Source of the DNA: Gimesia chilikensis
GTDB taxonomy: Bacteria; Planctomycetota; Planctomycetia; Planctomycetales; Planctomycetaceae
NCBI RefSeq assembly: GCF_008329715.1
Contig: NZ_VTSR01000005.1
Coordinates: forward strand, 186,001-250,000
Length of the DNA stretch: 64,000 bases
Direction of reading: 5' to 3'
Translations under genes and position numbers: made by a program
The notes under the pieces: generated by a model
Told to the model about the DNA's origin: nothing
Databases searched by the model: none
The model's input: the letters and a program-made list of their open reading frames with translations, nothing else
Shown: one piece after another, positions 57,001-64,000 of the stretch
Numbering within the stretch: position 1 is the first letter of the stretch
Layout: the number at the start of each line of letters is the position of its first letter

Positions 57001-60000
57001 GATTCACATACTTCTGAGTATCGATTTGTATCGCTCCGGATATTTTCTCCGGACGAATCTGAAACTGAGGCTCTGCGTAGACGCCGATGGTCCCAGTTTC
57101 ATTTGTGATGGTTTCAGGAACAAACTGGGGCAGGTTGAGCGAACGATTCTGCTTTCCAACAGACAGCGACTGAAACGCTTCCACTTTGACGCGTGTCCCA
57201 TCTTTGATATCGCGTCTTAAAAAGACTTTGATACGTCGATCATCTCCGGTCCCCACCATTTCCCAGCCGCCCACATCGGGACCGGTTACGGACTGAATGC
57301 GAATGTCCCCGGGAACCTTCAATAATGCCTGGTTAATCGTCCCCTGTCGCACCTGATATTGATGCAGACTGTGCAGCCGCAGCCCCGCGTCTTGGACGAC
57401 CGCTGACAGACTGGTATCACAATGTACAATGCCTTGAATCGCACCCCGCTCTTCTGCCTGACGCCAGGAAATCTGCAGTTGGCCTCCCTGGTCTACAGGC
57501 AGCTCCAGGGTCGATTTACCTGCTGTTGTCTGTTTCCGATAAGTGGACCGGGTTCCCGTGATGCTGACCTCCGAAGTCGCATCGGGAAGATCGAGTGTCA
57601 ATCGCCCACTGGCCACAGGCAGGAGATCAAATTTGAAACTTCCCGCTGTCCCGCTCTGTTGTGCGGGCAGATCCAGTTCCAGATCGAGGATATGCAGTCC
57701 CGCCTGTGCAATCACGATTGAATACATTGTTTGTGAAACAATTTTATCACTGGAGAATTTGTGTTCCGGATGAGTCAACAAGGTGGCCGACTTTCCATCG
57801 AGCTGGGCACTGCTGATGGCCGCTTTCCCTAAAGGCAAGGCGACTGTCACCGGCTGTGAACCAACCGTGTGGATGACCAGACGTCCTTTGACATGCACGA
57901 CCGCCTGTCCGGTTTCCGCTCCCGGTTTTATTTCTGCTGCATAGAGTGCCTGACTGACAGTTCCCTTTGAAGTTGCCTGCTGATCGACGGGTTCATCCGG
58001 ATACGCTGCATTCCAGAGTTTTCTGAATTCATCCTGCGGCAGAAAGATGCGTTGTGAGTCGAGCGGATCAGTGCCTGCTTCGTAAGGGATCACCAGGTTT
58101 TGAGGCAGGCTGGGGACAGGAGGGATTTCTTTAGTCTGAGCTACTCCATTTACTGGAGCTCCCACACAGAAACTAAGCAGGAGCAAAGTGGTGACCGTCG
58201 CCTGTTTCTTATCTGCAGAAGCATTCCAGCGACAGCATTCCCGTCCCAGTTTGCCGATCATCCATTCCACACTCCAGCATAAACCGACCAGCAGCGAACC
58301 AACAAAAAGACCATCCAGAATCGGCTGTACTCCTGCAGGCAGAAACGCACTGCAGGTGATCGGGAGAAAAACACCCAATAACAGCACCAGGCAACGCTGC
58401 AGACACGTCCGGCTCCGCATTAACCAGCCCAGCCAGAGCACTCCGACCATCATAATCAGAAACAGTCGACGATTGATTTTCAGGGCCTGCAACGTCACAT
58501 CCAGCGACAACCCGGATTTATGTGGCTCGCCGTAATACTGAAATTCCAGTGAGCGATAACCGTCCGGAGCAGGCAGTGGTGCGACAACCGAAAGTCGACC
58601 TCCCAGCGCTTTCGCCGGAGCAGGAGGATACTCTGCCTCTTCGATTAAACCTTCCCCCGCAGCCACAGAAGCCGGCTTGCCCTGCATACCTCCAGCCAGC
58701 CTGTCGGATTTGGCTTTGCCATCTCGAGCTTCCGATTCACCAGACCGATTCATTTCCTCAGTTTGCGAAGTCGGTTCCTTGAGTTTTCTCGTCAGCCCAT
58801 CGACTTGTTGCCCTCTTTGAAAACTTTGGGTAGGAGCCGTCAATGGTGCTGGTGTTTCACCGGAGTTCGGTTCGAATCCCAGTTGAGTTCCACCTGTCAG
58901 ATCACTCTGCGTTGATAACTCAATCTGTCGCATTTCAGCTTTAGACATGGAACGGCGTGCTGCTTCTCGTGACTGCTGCACTGCAGGCAGCATGAGTGCG
59001 ATGACGATGCAAAGCAGGATAAACCCGCCAAACAGGGAAATCACGACGTTGACCCCACCCCTGCGATAAGAGTAGACACTCACTACAGCAATCAGCAGCG
59101 CACCACAGGCAGCCAGAACGCGCCCGCCCATCTCGCGGATTGGCACAATTGAGAGGTGCTGACGGACCCGTTCGATCATCCCCGGGCGTCCCAAAGGCTG
59201 GTCGGGGACAAAGTCCCCGGTGCTGTCGGTAATGAAAGTGTCCTGGGGATACAGAATCGTCCAGGCCTGGTTCAAAATCTGTAGCGGCTGGATCTGTCCG
59301 GCTCCGTCAACAACGGCGACCTGCGGAGGTACTGCAGAGAGTCGATCTTTCCATGCCACGTTTCCACGATTCGCATCATAGAGAAGTTTCAAGGTATACG
59401 TGCCATCGGTCTGGCTATCCGCAGTCACGGGGATCATGAAAGCAGCACCTGTCTGACGTACCTCAACCGGGGTTCCACCAATCTGGGCCGACAACAGTTC
59501 TGCACCCTCGGGAAGTGTGACCTGCAGAGCCTGGATCCCGACAGCAGAAAAGTCGAGTGCAGCTTCGTTCTGAACTTCTCCTGCAGAGCCCAGCACGCTT
59601 TGAATCTGAAGCTGATGCGCAATCGCGGTGGGTACAGCCGTCTGATTGAAACGGGTTTCCTGGACCTGTATCTGATGACCGGCGCCCACAAACCGGAATG
59701 CAGCAACAATGCGTTCTTGGGGCACGTAAGTGATGGGGGCAGGTAACTCGGCGGCATCGATCGAATTCAAAGCCTGGCCTCGAACGCCGGTCGCTTTAAT
59801 CTGCAGACGCTGATCACCTTCCGCTTCGAATGCAACTTCTCCATACTGACGATCTGCAGACATGATCTGCAGTTGCGGAATCTGCACAACCTCTCCTTCG
59901 GGGCGAGGTTGTTCAACGGTTACCGTCAGTGTCTGCTTACCACTCAAGCGACGATCCATCTTCAATTTCCAGACGCGTACCCCGTTTTGTGGTTCTTCGG

Positions 60001-62077
60001 TTGCCTGTTCAATGATGCGTCCTGCGGAATCGATTAATTGAAACTGCAGATCGGTACCCACACTTTCCGGCAGGGCGACCATCAAAGACCGGAAGCTCCC
60101 GCGTTCGACATTGAGAGTTGCCTCATAGTGTGAGAAGAGCGTGGTCTGATCGAGCCGGACATACTGCAGATGATGTGCGGCCATTTGCAAAGGTTTTCGG
60201 GAAACAGTCAGGCTGCCTGAATAGCTGTTGTCCTGATATTGATACCCGAACCGCATATTGGGAATACTTTCCTGCATCGGCTCCAGACCAGTCAGTTCAC
60301 TGGGAACCAGATCCCAGTCACTCTCCGCGTTGATGACCAGAGTTCCCTCCAGGATTTTGGCCTGGGGCAATTCAATTTGAGGCAAGTTGAGTAGCTGACC
60401 TTCCGTTTCAGGGGGCCAGTTCTCCAGATCGCGATGTGCGGTGATAATCACACGTGCTTCCTGGTTAGCCGGCAGTGCATCCGGGAAAGGAAGGCGTATC
60501 TGTTTGGAACCCGCTTCACGCGATGATTCTTTCCAGTCGATTGGCTGATCTTGAAAAGTCGCTCCCAGAATGGTCCACTCGGCAGGGAGGTTTGCTTCAA
60601 ACTCAAACATGGGAGCAAACAGGCTTTCCACCGTGGTCACCAGGCGGAGATCCATTCCCTGTTCATTGATGTCGATCACGGTAGATGCTGCCATCTGCAC
60701 CTCGGAACGTTTTTCCTGCGTGATCAGTGAAATACGAAAATCTTCCTGCCAGAAATCGAAATCCAGGCCCGGCCCTGTCGTCTGTCGCACGGGAGTTCTT
60801 TGACGTGTCGCCGGTGCAGCCTGGGCTTTGCGTCTGACGTTTCGCGTTCTTTCGACCTGGAGCCGAACTCCCGGCGGGTAGCGGATCAGAATTGAACCGA
60901 CGTGGGAATTGACCTTCTCAATGAACAAATCAGGAACATTCCAGTCTTCATCCGTTTCCGTGGTCATGACGCCCCGGCAGATGATCTGTCGTTCGCCCTC
61001 GATCGGCTGCCGATAATTCAGGGTAATTTCAGTCCTGTTACGATCCCGCATGCTGTCATTCAACGTCCAGGATTCCAGTCCCGTTGATTCCACACTGACA
61101 ATTTCCAGGGACTGGGGCACACTCAGAATCACCCGATCCAGCGACTGTCCGTAGATATTGAGCGTGGTCTGCGCCTGCCATGCGACTTTACCGGGACTGA
61201 CAGAAACACCAATCCCACTCTGTGCGAATATCAGAGAATCGTTGGTCTGCTGCTGCGACTGCTCGGTGATTTTGATGCTGACCTTTCCATCCCCCCCCAC
61301 CGGGAACTCATAAGCGGCCAGTTCTCCCTCCTGGAAAGTGGATTTCACCTTCAATTCGTTAACCACCAGGTGCCGATCAGCGGGGACTTTCATTTTGAAC
61401 TGACTGGGCACACCGGGCAGTAACTGAAACTGGGAGACCTGATCACTGCCAACCGTATTGAGAGGAGCTGAAAGCTGTAGTTCCAGTAGATGTTCCCCTG
61501 CCCCCTTGCTGAATAGCTGCAGTTGCGAATTCTTTCCTGACTGCCGGGCGAGCATGGCAGGCTTCCCGTCCAGTTCCGCCGATTCCACAGCCAGTCCCTG
61601 CAGAGGCAATTCGACAGCCGTCAGTTGTTGAGGGAACTGGCGAATCAAAATGCGGGCTTTAATCACGAGTTGCCGATCTGAGAGAGTCGCCTCGTAGGCA
61701 GCACCATAAATGACAGATCGTGTATCAGGCAGACCTGTCCCACCGGTATTGGCTTCCGCCTGTTTCTTGAGAGACTCATACTGCGCACGGGGCAACAGCA
61801 CACCGCTGCGGTCACGTGACATTAATGCGTCCAGTTGATCCAGAGGCAGATAGACGGCTGTCTCTGGCCAGTGAGGAGGCTTCGGTGCGGGCATTGACTG
61901 TTTTGGTTTGACAGTCACTTTCTTACTGTTCGTTTTCTGGGCGGGGAGTTCCTGAGTAAACCACGTCGAGAGGCATCCCAGGCAGACTGTGATCGCCAGT
62001 GCCAGATTCAGAAATCGGCGTATTTCAGACACACCAGTAACAGCAGGTGCGGATATCGTTTTTGATTTTATATTCAT
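54014..62077 (-). CDS. Giant exported membrane protein built from two homologous halves
   Basis: 2687 residues from ATG 62077, preceded by GAGG at 6-base spacing; an ATG 12 bases further upstream is possible. Layout: signal peptide (1-47); an N-terminal beta-rich half with a VYLPLDQLDALMS start and VELPLQGLAVESAELDGKPAML; two helices and a DUF1559-like LPAVQQSREAARR segment (about 1010-1050); a Pro/Ser/Lys linker; more helices (about 1215-1275); a signal-peptide-like segment (about 1288-1315); then a second half with the same type of start (LYAAEIKPGAETGQAVVHV, VALPLGKAAISSAQLDGKSATLL), a Gln/Asn/Pro-rich stretch (about 2400-2560) and two or three C-terminal helices. Function unknown; envelope location inferred. 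Confidence 0.85.
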   Translation of the reverse strand: MNIKSKTISAPAVTGVSEIRRFLNLALAITVCLGCLSTWFTQELPAQKTNSKKVTVKPKQSMPAPKPPHWPETAVYLPLDQLDALMSRDRSGVLLPRAQYESLKKQAEANTGGTGLPDTRSVIYGAAYEATLSDRQLVIKARILIRQFPQQLTAVELPLQGLAVESAELDGKPAMLARQSGKNSQLQLFSKGAGEHLLELQLSAPLNTVGSDQVSQFQLLPGVPSQFKMKVPADRHLVVNELKVKSTFQEGELAAYEFPVGGDGKVSIKITEQSQQQTNDSLIFAQSGIGVSVSPGKVAWQAQTTLNIYGQSLDRVILSVPQSLEIVSVESTGLESWTLNDSMRDRNRTEITLNYRQPIEGERQIICRGVMTTETDEDWNVPDLFIEKVNSHVGSILIRYPPGVRLQVERTRNVRRKAQAAPATRQRTPVRQTTGPGLDFDFWQEDFRISLITQEKRSEVQMAASTVIDINEQGMDLRLVTTVESLFAPMFEFEANLPAEWTILGATFQDQPIDWKESSREAGSKQIRLPFPDALPANQEARVIITAHRDLENWPPETEGQLLNLPQIELPQAKILEGTLVINAESDWDLVPSELTGLEPMQESIPNMRFGYQYQDNSYSGSLTVSRKPLQMAAHHLQYVRLDQTTLFSHYEATLNVERGSFRSLMVALPESVGTDLQFQLIDSAGRIIEQATEEPQNGVRVWKLKMDRRLSGKQTLTVTVEQPRPEGEVVQIPQLQIMSADRQYGEVAFEAEGDQRLQIKATGVRGQALNSIDAAELPAPITYVPQERIVAAFRFVGAGHQIQVQETRFNQTAVPTAIAHQLQIQSVLGSAGEVQNEAALDFSAVGIQALQVTLPEGAELLSAQIGGTPVEVRQTGAAFMIPVTADSQTDGTYTLKLLYDANRGNVAWKDRLSAVPPQVAVVDGAGQIQPLQILNQAWTILYPQDTFITDSTGDFVPDQPLGRPGMIERVRQHLSIVPIREMGGRVLAACGALLIAVVSVYSYRRGGVNVVISLFGGFILLCIVIALMLPAVQQSREAARRSMSKAEMRQIELSTQSDLTGGTQLGFEPNSGETPAPLTAPTQSFQRGQQVDGLTRKLKEPTSQTEEMNRSGESEARDGKAKSDRLAGGMQGKPASVAAGEGLIEEAEYPPAPAKALGGRLSVVAPLPAPDGYRSLEFQYYGEPHKSGLSLDVTLQALKINRRLFLIMMVGVLWLGWLMRSRTCLQRCLVLLLGVFLPITCSAFLPAGVQPILDGLFVGSLLVGLCWSVEWMIGKLGRECCRWNASADKKQATVTTLLLLSFCVGAPVNGVAQTKEIPPVPSLPQNLVIPYEAGTDPLDSQRIFLPQDEFRKLWNAAYPDEPVDQQATSKGTVSQALYAAEIKPGAETGQAVVHVKGRLVIHTVGSQPVTVALPLGKAAISSAQLDGKSATLLTHPEHKFSSDKIVSQTMYSIVIAQAGLHILDLELDLPAQQSGTAGSFKFDLLPVASGRLTLDLPDATSEVSITGTRSTYRKQTTAGKSTLELPVDQGGQLQISWRQAEERGAIQGIVHCDTSLSAVVQDAGLRLHSLHQYQVRQGTINQALLKVPGDIRIQSVTGPDVGGWEMVGTGDDRRIKVFLRRDIKDGTRVKVEAFQSLSVGKQNRSLNLPQFVPETITNETGTIGVYAEPQFQIRPEKISGAIQIDTQKYVNPETASPVWKIAGHTLQPQWAYRFSRRPVETQFFLSRKQAEKQAVAEHGVLVSPRKLSISSRIRYQLKGIPESTFVLELPEAYLVLSVQAQGLDDWYVIEQNADDMRVLVLEFAELKTSLAEIVVDGVVPREGNQQQAEVMIPTPLAVASVRSDLAIWIDESLVARAPELEDWRAISSADLSPELKAQRPSLPQFAYRSSAELPEWIKLELTPAQPNVTANSLVMTTVGNVSVSHTVGIRWSIQGAATDVLSFTTPAWLGEHLDFRGDSIRQINKRVIGNEIIQWTIHLQNSVEGTYFITAETTQAPPVTGKIEIPQVRVMDTSIQVDSQTTELEIQQHYLMLVNHSWARLNLLNPESITTVDREEMPLTLDDALANQAMTLARLQGNGKPPEYQIQQFQADQGAAAAVNLSQLTTVLAHDGSWKTHAEYRLRNRSRQFLAVMLPERSQVLSAFVKGVPTAPVLLKQVAEATEKGEEKTTQKQAIYLLALPKTSAADLSFSVNLILVGRLESSLPQGRFNWQGQSLDLEPPRIVTPAENAEYGIPVAQTKWTVYVPDDYSATPLLDNSRTNMSPVLSESEYTQYQLSLASVQKDVENLYSVYSGSKSDRVRKRVISNLKELGKQLDTDDDAQTRQQGQRIKQQISELQRKEQQRQAQQDKMLNDAVNTNGLSDFDSEDAFNSLVIGNNASLYKLNRAPAESSNGDGAAPSNTASDLPKLKSFTIRNAAPKQAPGKKGIQTTPADSRALRRQQSLQNANDFAMPQQELQQQQAMPNQPPFNQRQHFENGSPFGVSPSDRTQNMRESLEYDAFQRRGRDNSLAEGRGQGGGFGGAMLPNQGAIQGQPMGDVYDPGSRPAFGAAPAESEMLGAEVQQAGWTQAGGISLKFDIPLKGHKLEFTKVNGHPKLALKVRPENTFAFGSALIWTIFWAGLLIFLILLVTRFGDSMVLRKWGGIFLALVGLIGWLFLSGWLGNFALVCFLLGAIWLSAQRMKPTA

Positions 62078-62161
62078 GGCGAACCTCATGCAGTTAGTCG
62101 CTCACAGTCGGATTTGATTCAACTCTCGGTGAATCCGTTTTGGTAGTTTCAGACTTATCTG

Positions 62162-64000
62162 CTATTTCTCGTCAGTCTGGTCATCCTGGAAATCATCGAA
62201 TACACCGGGAGGCGGAATCACTGCCGCTGATTTACCGGCAAGATCCAGCTGTGAATCATCAGCTTGATGATCAGCGATACCTACGGAGCGGAGTGCTGCG
62301 ATCGAATACAGAATCCAGATTGCAAACAGAGCCAGAATTCCGTATCGGGCCGCGTAGAGACCATGCAGAATTTTGTCTGCATTGGTCAGACTGAACATGG
62401 CTAACAGAAACCCGAGAACAATCAGCACCGTAACTTTGTTTTCCCAGGGAGTCTTTCGCATGACGACGGCAATGACAACCAGAGCAATTCCCAGAACCCA
62501 GCTATAGAGGGAGAGTTTCCACCAGGAGACTTCAATCTCCGGACTGCCCCCCAGGCGGGTGAAGCTGTAAGCACGACCCTCTGTCGGAAAATCGATCAGT
62601 GATCCGGCTGAAACGCCGATCCAGGAATCGAAAAAGGATGCGTCTGCATCAATTCCACCCCGCTTAGGAATCACGCCGGCCAGATGAGGTTCGAACTCCG
62701 ATTTAAAATCATCAGAGGAACGAACCAGAGCATAGTCATCCGGCACCCAGATCACAGTTTTCAACTGTTGTACTACTACATTCGCAGCCTGCACACCACC
62801 CAATCGAGGTAACGGCAATCCCAGCTTACCGCCTGGCGAATCAGTAATGCGTGGCACGGACTTGGTAAACATCAGGCTGACGAGGAACGACTCGTCCGAT
62901 GCCTGATCGCGAGAAACATTTACGAAGTAGCTGGTCCAGCCTTCTTCGCTCTCGCTGTCATCTGCTTTCTCCAGCGGAACCGGCTGACCGGCAACGGTGA
63001 TACTTAAGGGCTCAATGCCCTCAGGCAATGCGACTTTCAACTGTTGTCGTTCGCTGGACTTCATCAGATAGCGACAACGATACGTAGAACGTCCCTCTTT
63101 ACTGACCACAATTTCCACCAGCGACTTCAGTACGATTGTCTCTACGACTTCCTGGATCTTATGACGCGTGGAAGCGAGGTCGAGCATGACCGGCTGGCTG
63201 AAATAGCGATAAGCGAGAAAACCATCCCGCGGCAGTAAAGTCAGCTCTCTCATGTCGATCGGCTCCAGCTGATCTGACAACTCAGCGGTAGTTACCGAGA
63301 GGGTCTTGGACTTGCTGACAGCGATTTCACCATACACGCGTGCGAGTGGTACGTTTCGCGAGCGTGGCTGGTCATCAGTTTTCTCCAGCCCCAACACTTT
63401 TAACGGCTGTAAGGCAATCTGCTTCAGGGCGATATCGCCAGAGGAATCCTCGGCTGCTTTCTCTGATTCTTCAGTTTTCTCCTGCTCAGCGTCTTCGTTC
63501 TCTTTCGCTTCTTTTTCTCCTTCAGCCGCCGGTTCTGCATCCGCCGGATTCTTCTCCTTAGGAGCTTTTGCGACTGCCTGCAGGCCTGGAGTGATATCAT
63601 AACGGACTTCCAGAGTGTAGGGGCCCTGCACATTCCGTTGTGTGATGATCGTCCAGGTCACCCAGCCATCAACGGCCTGCTCGGCCCGGCTTTTCTGTTT
63701 GATGGAGGGAGCCGGTGCGGGCGAAAGAGATCGAATTTGAACCAGGTCCGCGATTGCCTCCGGTACTGCGAACCGAAACGTATCGACACCCGCATACTGC
63801 ACCTGGTAATTGATGCGGCTGGTTACCTCTGCAATCTGTTCTTTGACACTGATGGAGGTAGCGACATCAGCGACCAGTCGTGTCGGTTTGATCTGAATCT
63901 CAACCGGAATCACCACGGGCCGCCGGTTGTATTCCCATACCGAAGCCAGTGCCAGCCGGGCTGACTGTCGCTGCTGGGGGCTGTTAGCCGGCTGGGCACC
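62162..64000 (-). CDS. Large beta-rich membrane protein, 5' end outside window
   Basis: At least 612 residues; the frame stays open to the window edge, so no start is assigned (a GTG at 63916 lies inside coding sequence). The visible part begins ARLALASVWEYNRR, then a beta-rich domain (VTSRINYQVQYAGVDTFRFAVPE), a Glu/Lys-rich linker (about 160-190), more beta domain, and three C-terminal helices (WWKLSLYSWVLGIALVVIAV and two more). Beta-domain style and C-terminal helices resemble the giant protein encoded 84 bases downstream, so the two are probably one operon and one complex. No domain family recognised. Charged linker and membrane tail point to an envelope protein. Confidence 0.82.
   Translation of the reverse strand, partial: GAQPANSPQQRQSARLALASVWEYNRRPVVIPVEIQIKPTRLVADVATSISVKEQIAEVTSRINYQVQYAGVDTFRFAVPEAIADLVQIRSLSPAPAPSIKQKSRAEQAVDGWVTWTIITQRNVQGPYTLEVRYDITPGLQAVAKAPKEKNPADAEPAAEGEKEAKENEDAEQEKTEESEKAAEDSSGDIALKQIALQPLKVLGLEKTDDQPRSRNVPLARVYGEIAVSKSKTLSVTTAELSDQLEPIDMRELTLLPRDGFLAYRYFSQPVMLDLASTRHKIQEVVETIVLKSLVEIVVSKEGRSTYRCRYLMKSSERQQLKVALPEGIEPLSITVAGQPVPLEKADDSESEEGWTSYFVNVSRDQASDESFLVSLMFTKSVPRITDSPGGKLGLPLPRLGGVQAANVVVQQLKTVIWVPDDYALVRSSDDFKSEFEPHLAGVIPKRGGIDADASFFDSWIGVSAGSLIDFPTEGRAYSFTRLGGSPEIEVSWWKLSLYSWVLGIALVVIAVVMRKTPWENKVTVLIVLGFLLAMFSLTNADKILHGLYAARYGILALFAIWILYSIAALRSVGIADHQADDSQLDLAGKSAAVIPPPGVFDDFQDDQTDEK

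Noticed and set aside
63914-63916. GTG as the start codon of the last gene
   Set aside because: The frame continues without a stop to the window edge with protein-like sequence (ARLALASVWEYNRR), so the gene is 5'-truncated by the window.

Overview
The window looks like a chromosomal segment of a planctomycete, probably close to Gimesia or Rubinisphaera; this is inferred from gene content, without a database search. Supporting signs are three formylglycine-type sulfatases with Sec signals, a secreted PQQ-propeller protein starting with a WPGWRGP stretch, a Tat-exported PHP-like protein, a stretch resembling the planctomycete DUF1559 N-terminus, an LptD-type outer-membrane protein, moderate GC, and many long proteins of unknown function. 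No rRNA, tRNA, CRISPR array, transposase, integrase or phage gene was recognised.

Layout. 1-4779: end of a pentapeptide-repeat gene, then a full-length HrpA RNA helicase flanked by inverted copies of a short A-rich repeat. 4780-5794: about 1 kb of repeat-rich intergenic DNA. 5795-16934: a minus-strand hpnE-like oxidase and K+ channel pair, then comF, a DUF502 membrane protein, hemC, a divergent citrate-synthase-fold enzyme, an RND/MMPL exporter and a lipid-linked-sugar-type glycosyltransferase. 16988-20681: a near-consensus promoter, lptD and a DgkA-fold protein that has lost its catalytic acids. 20798-26257: an esterase/dienelactone-hydrolase-like secreted protein, a SNF2 helicase with a small unknown gene upstream, and a PaaK-like adenylate-forming ligase. 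26328-34669: an export-rich block (sulfatase, PQQ propeller, PHP/DUF3604, SGNH hydrolase, second sulfatase, Tat metallophosphoesterase) suited to sulfated-polymer breakdown.

34802-37275 is a compact sulfane-sulfur detoxification locus: an ArsR-family repressor, a YgaP-like membrane rhodanese and a CstB-type persulfide dioxygenase/rhodanese fusion. It has two near-identical operator palindromes, one set between the -35 and -10 of the repressor's own promoter, and a strong terminator at the end.

37295-47669 holds single genes: TPR protein, M28 peptidase, YceH, third sulfatase, thioredoxin-motif lipoprotein, a membrane-anchored coiled-coil protein built of about ten 24-residue repeats, GNAT, creatininase-like hydrolase and a small alpha/alpha-toroid protein. 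48010-52890 is a translationally coupled five-gene membrane operon (RDD, SpoIIM, unknown, DUF4129, DUF4350) that lacks the MoxR and DUF58 genes usually found with it. It is followed by a Rieske protein and a UPF0173 hydrolase. 54014-64000 encodes two large exported membrane proteins on the minus strand. One has 2687 residues and appears to be a head-to-tail fusion of two homologous secreted proteins, with an internal signal-peptide-like segment at the junction. The other runs off the window end.
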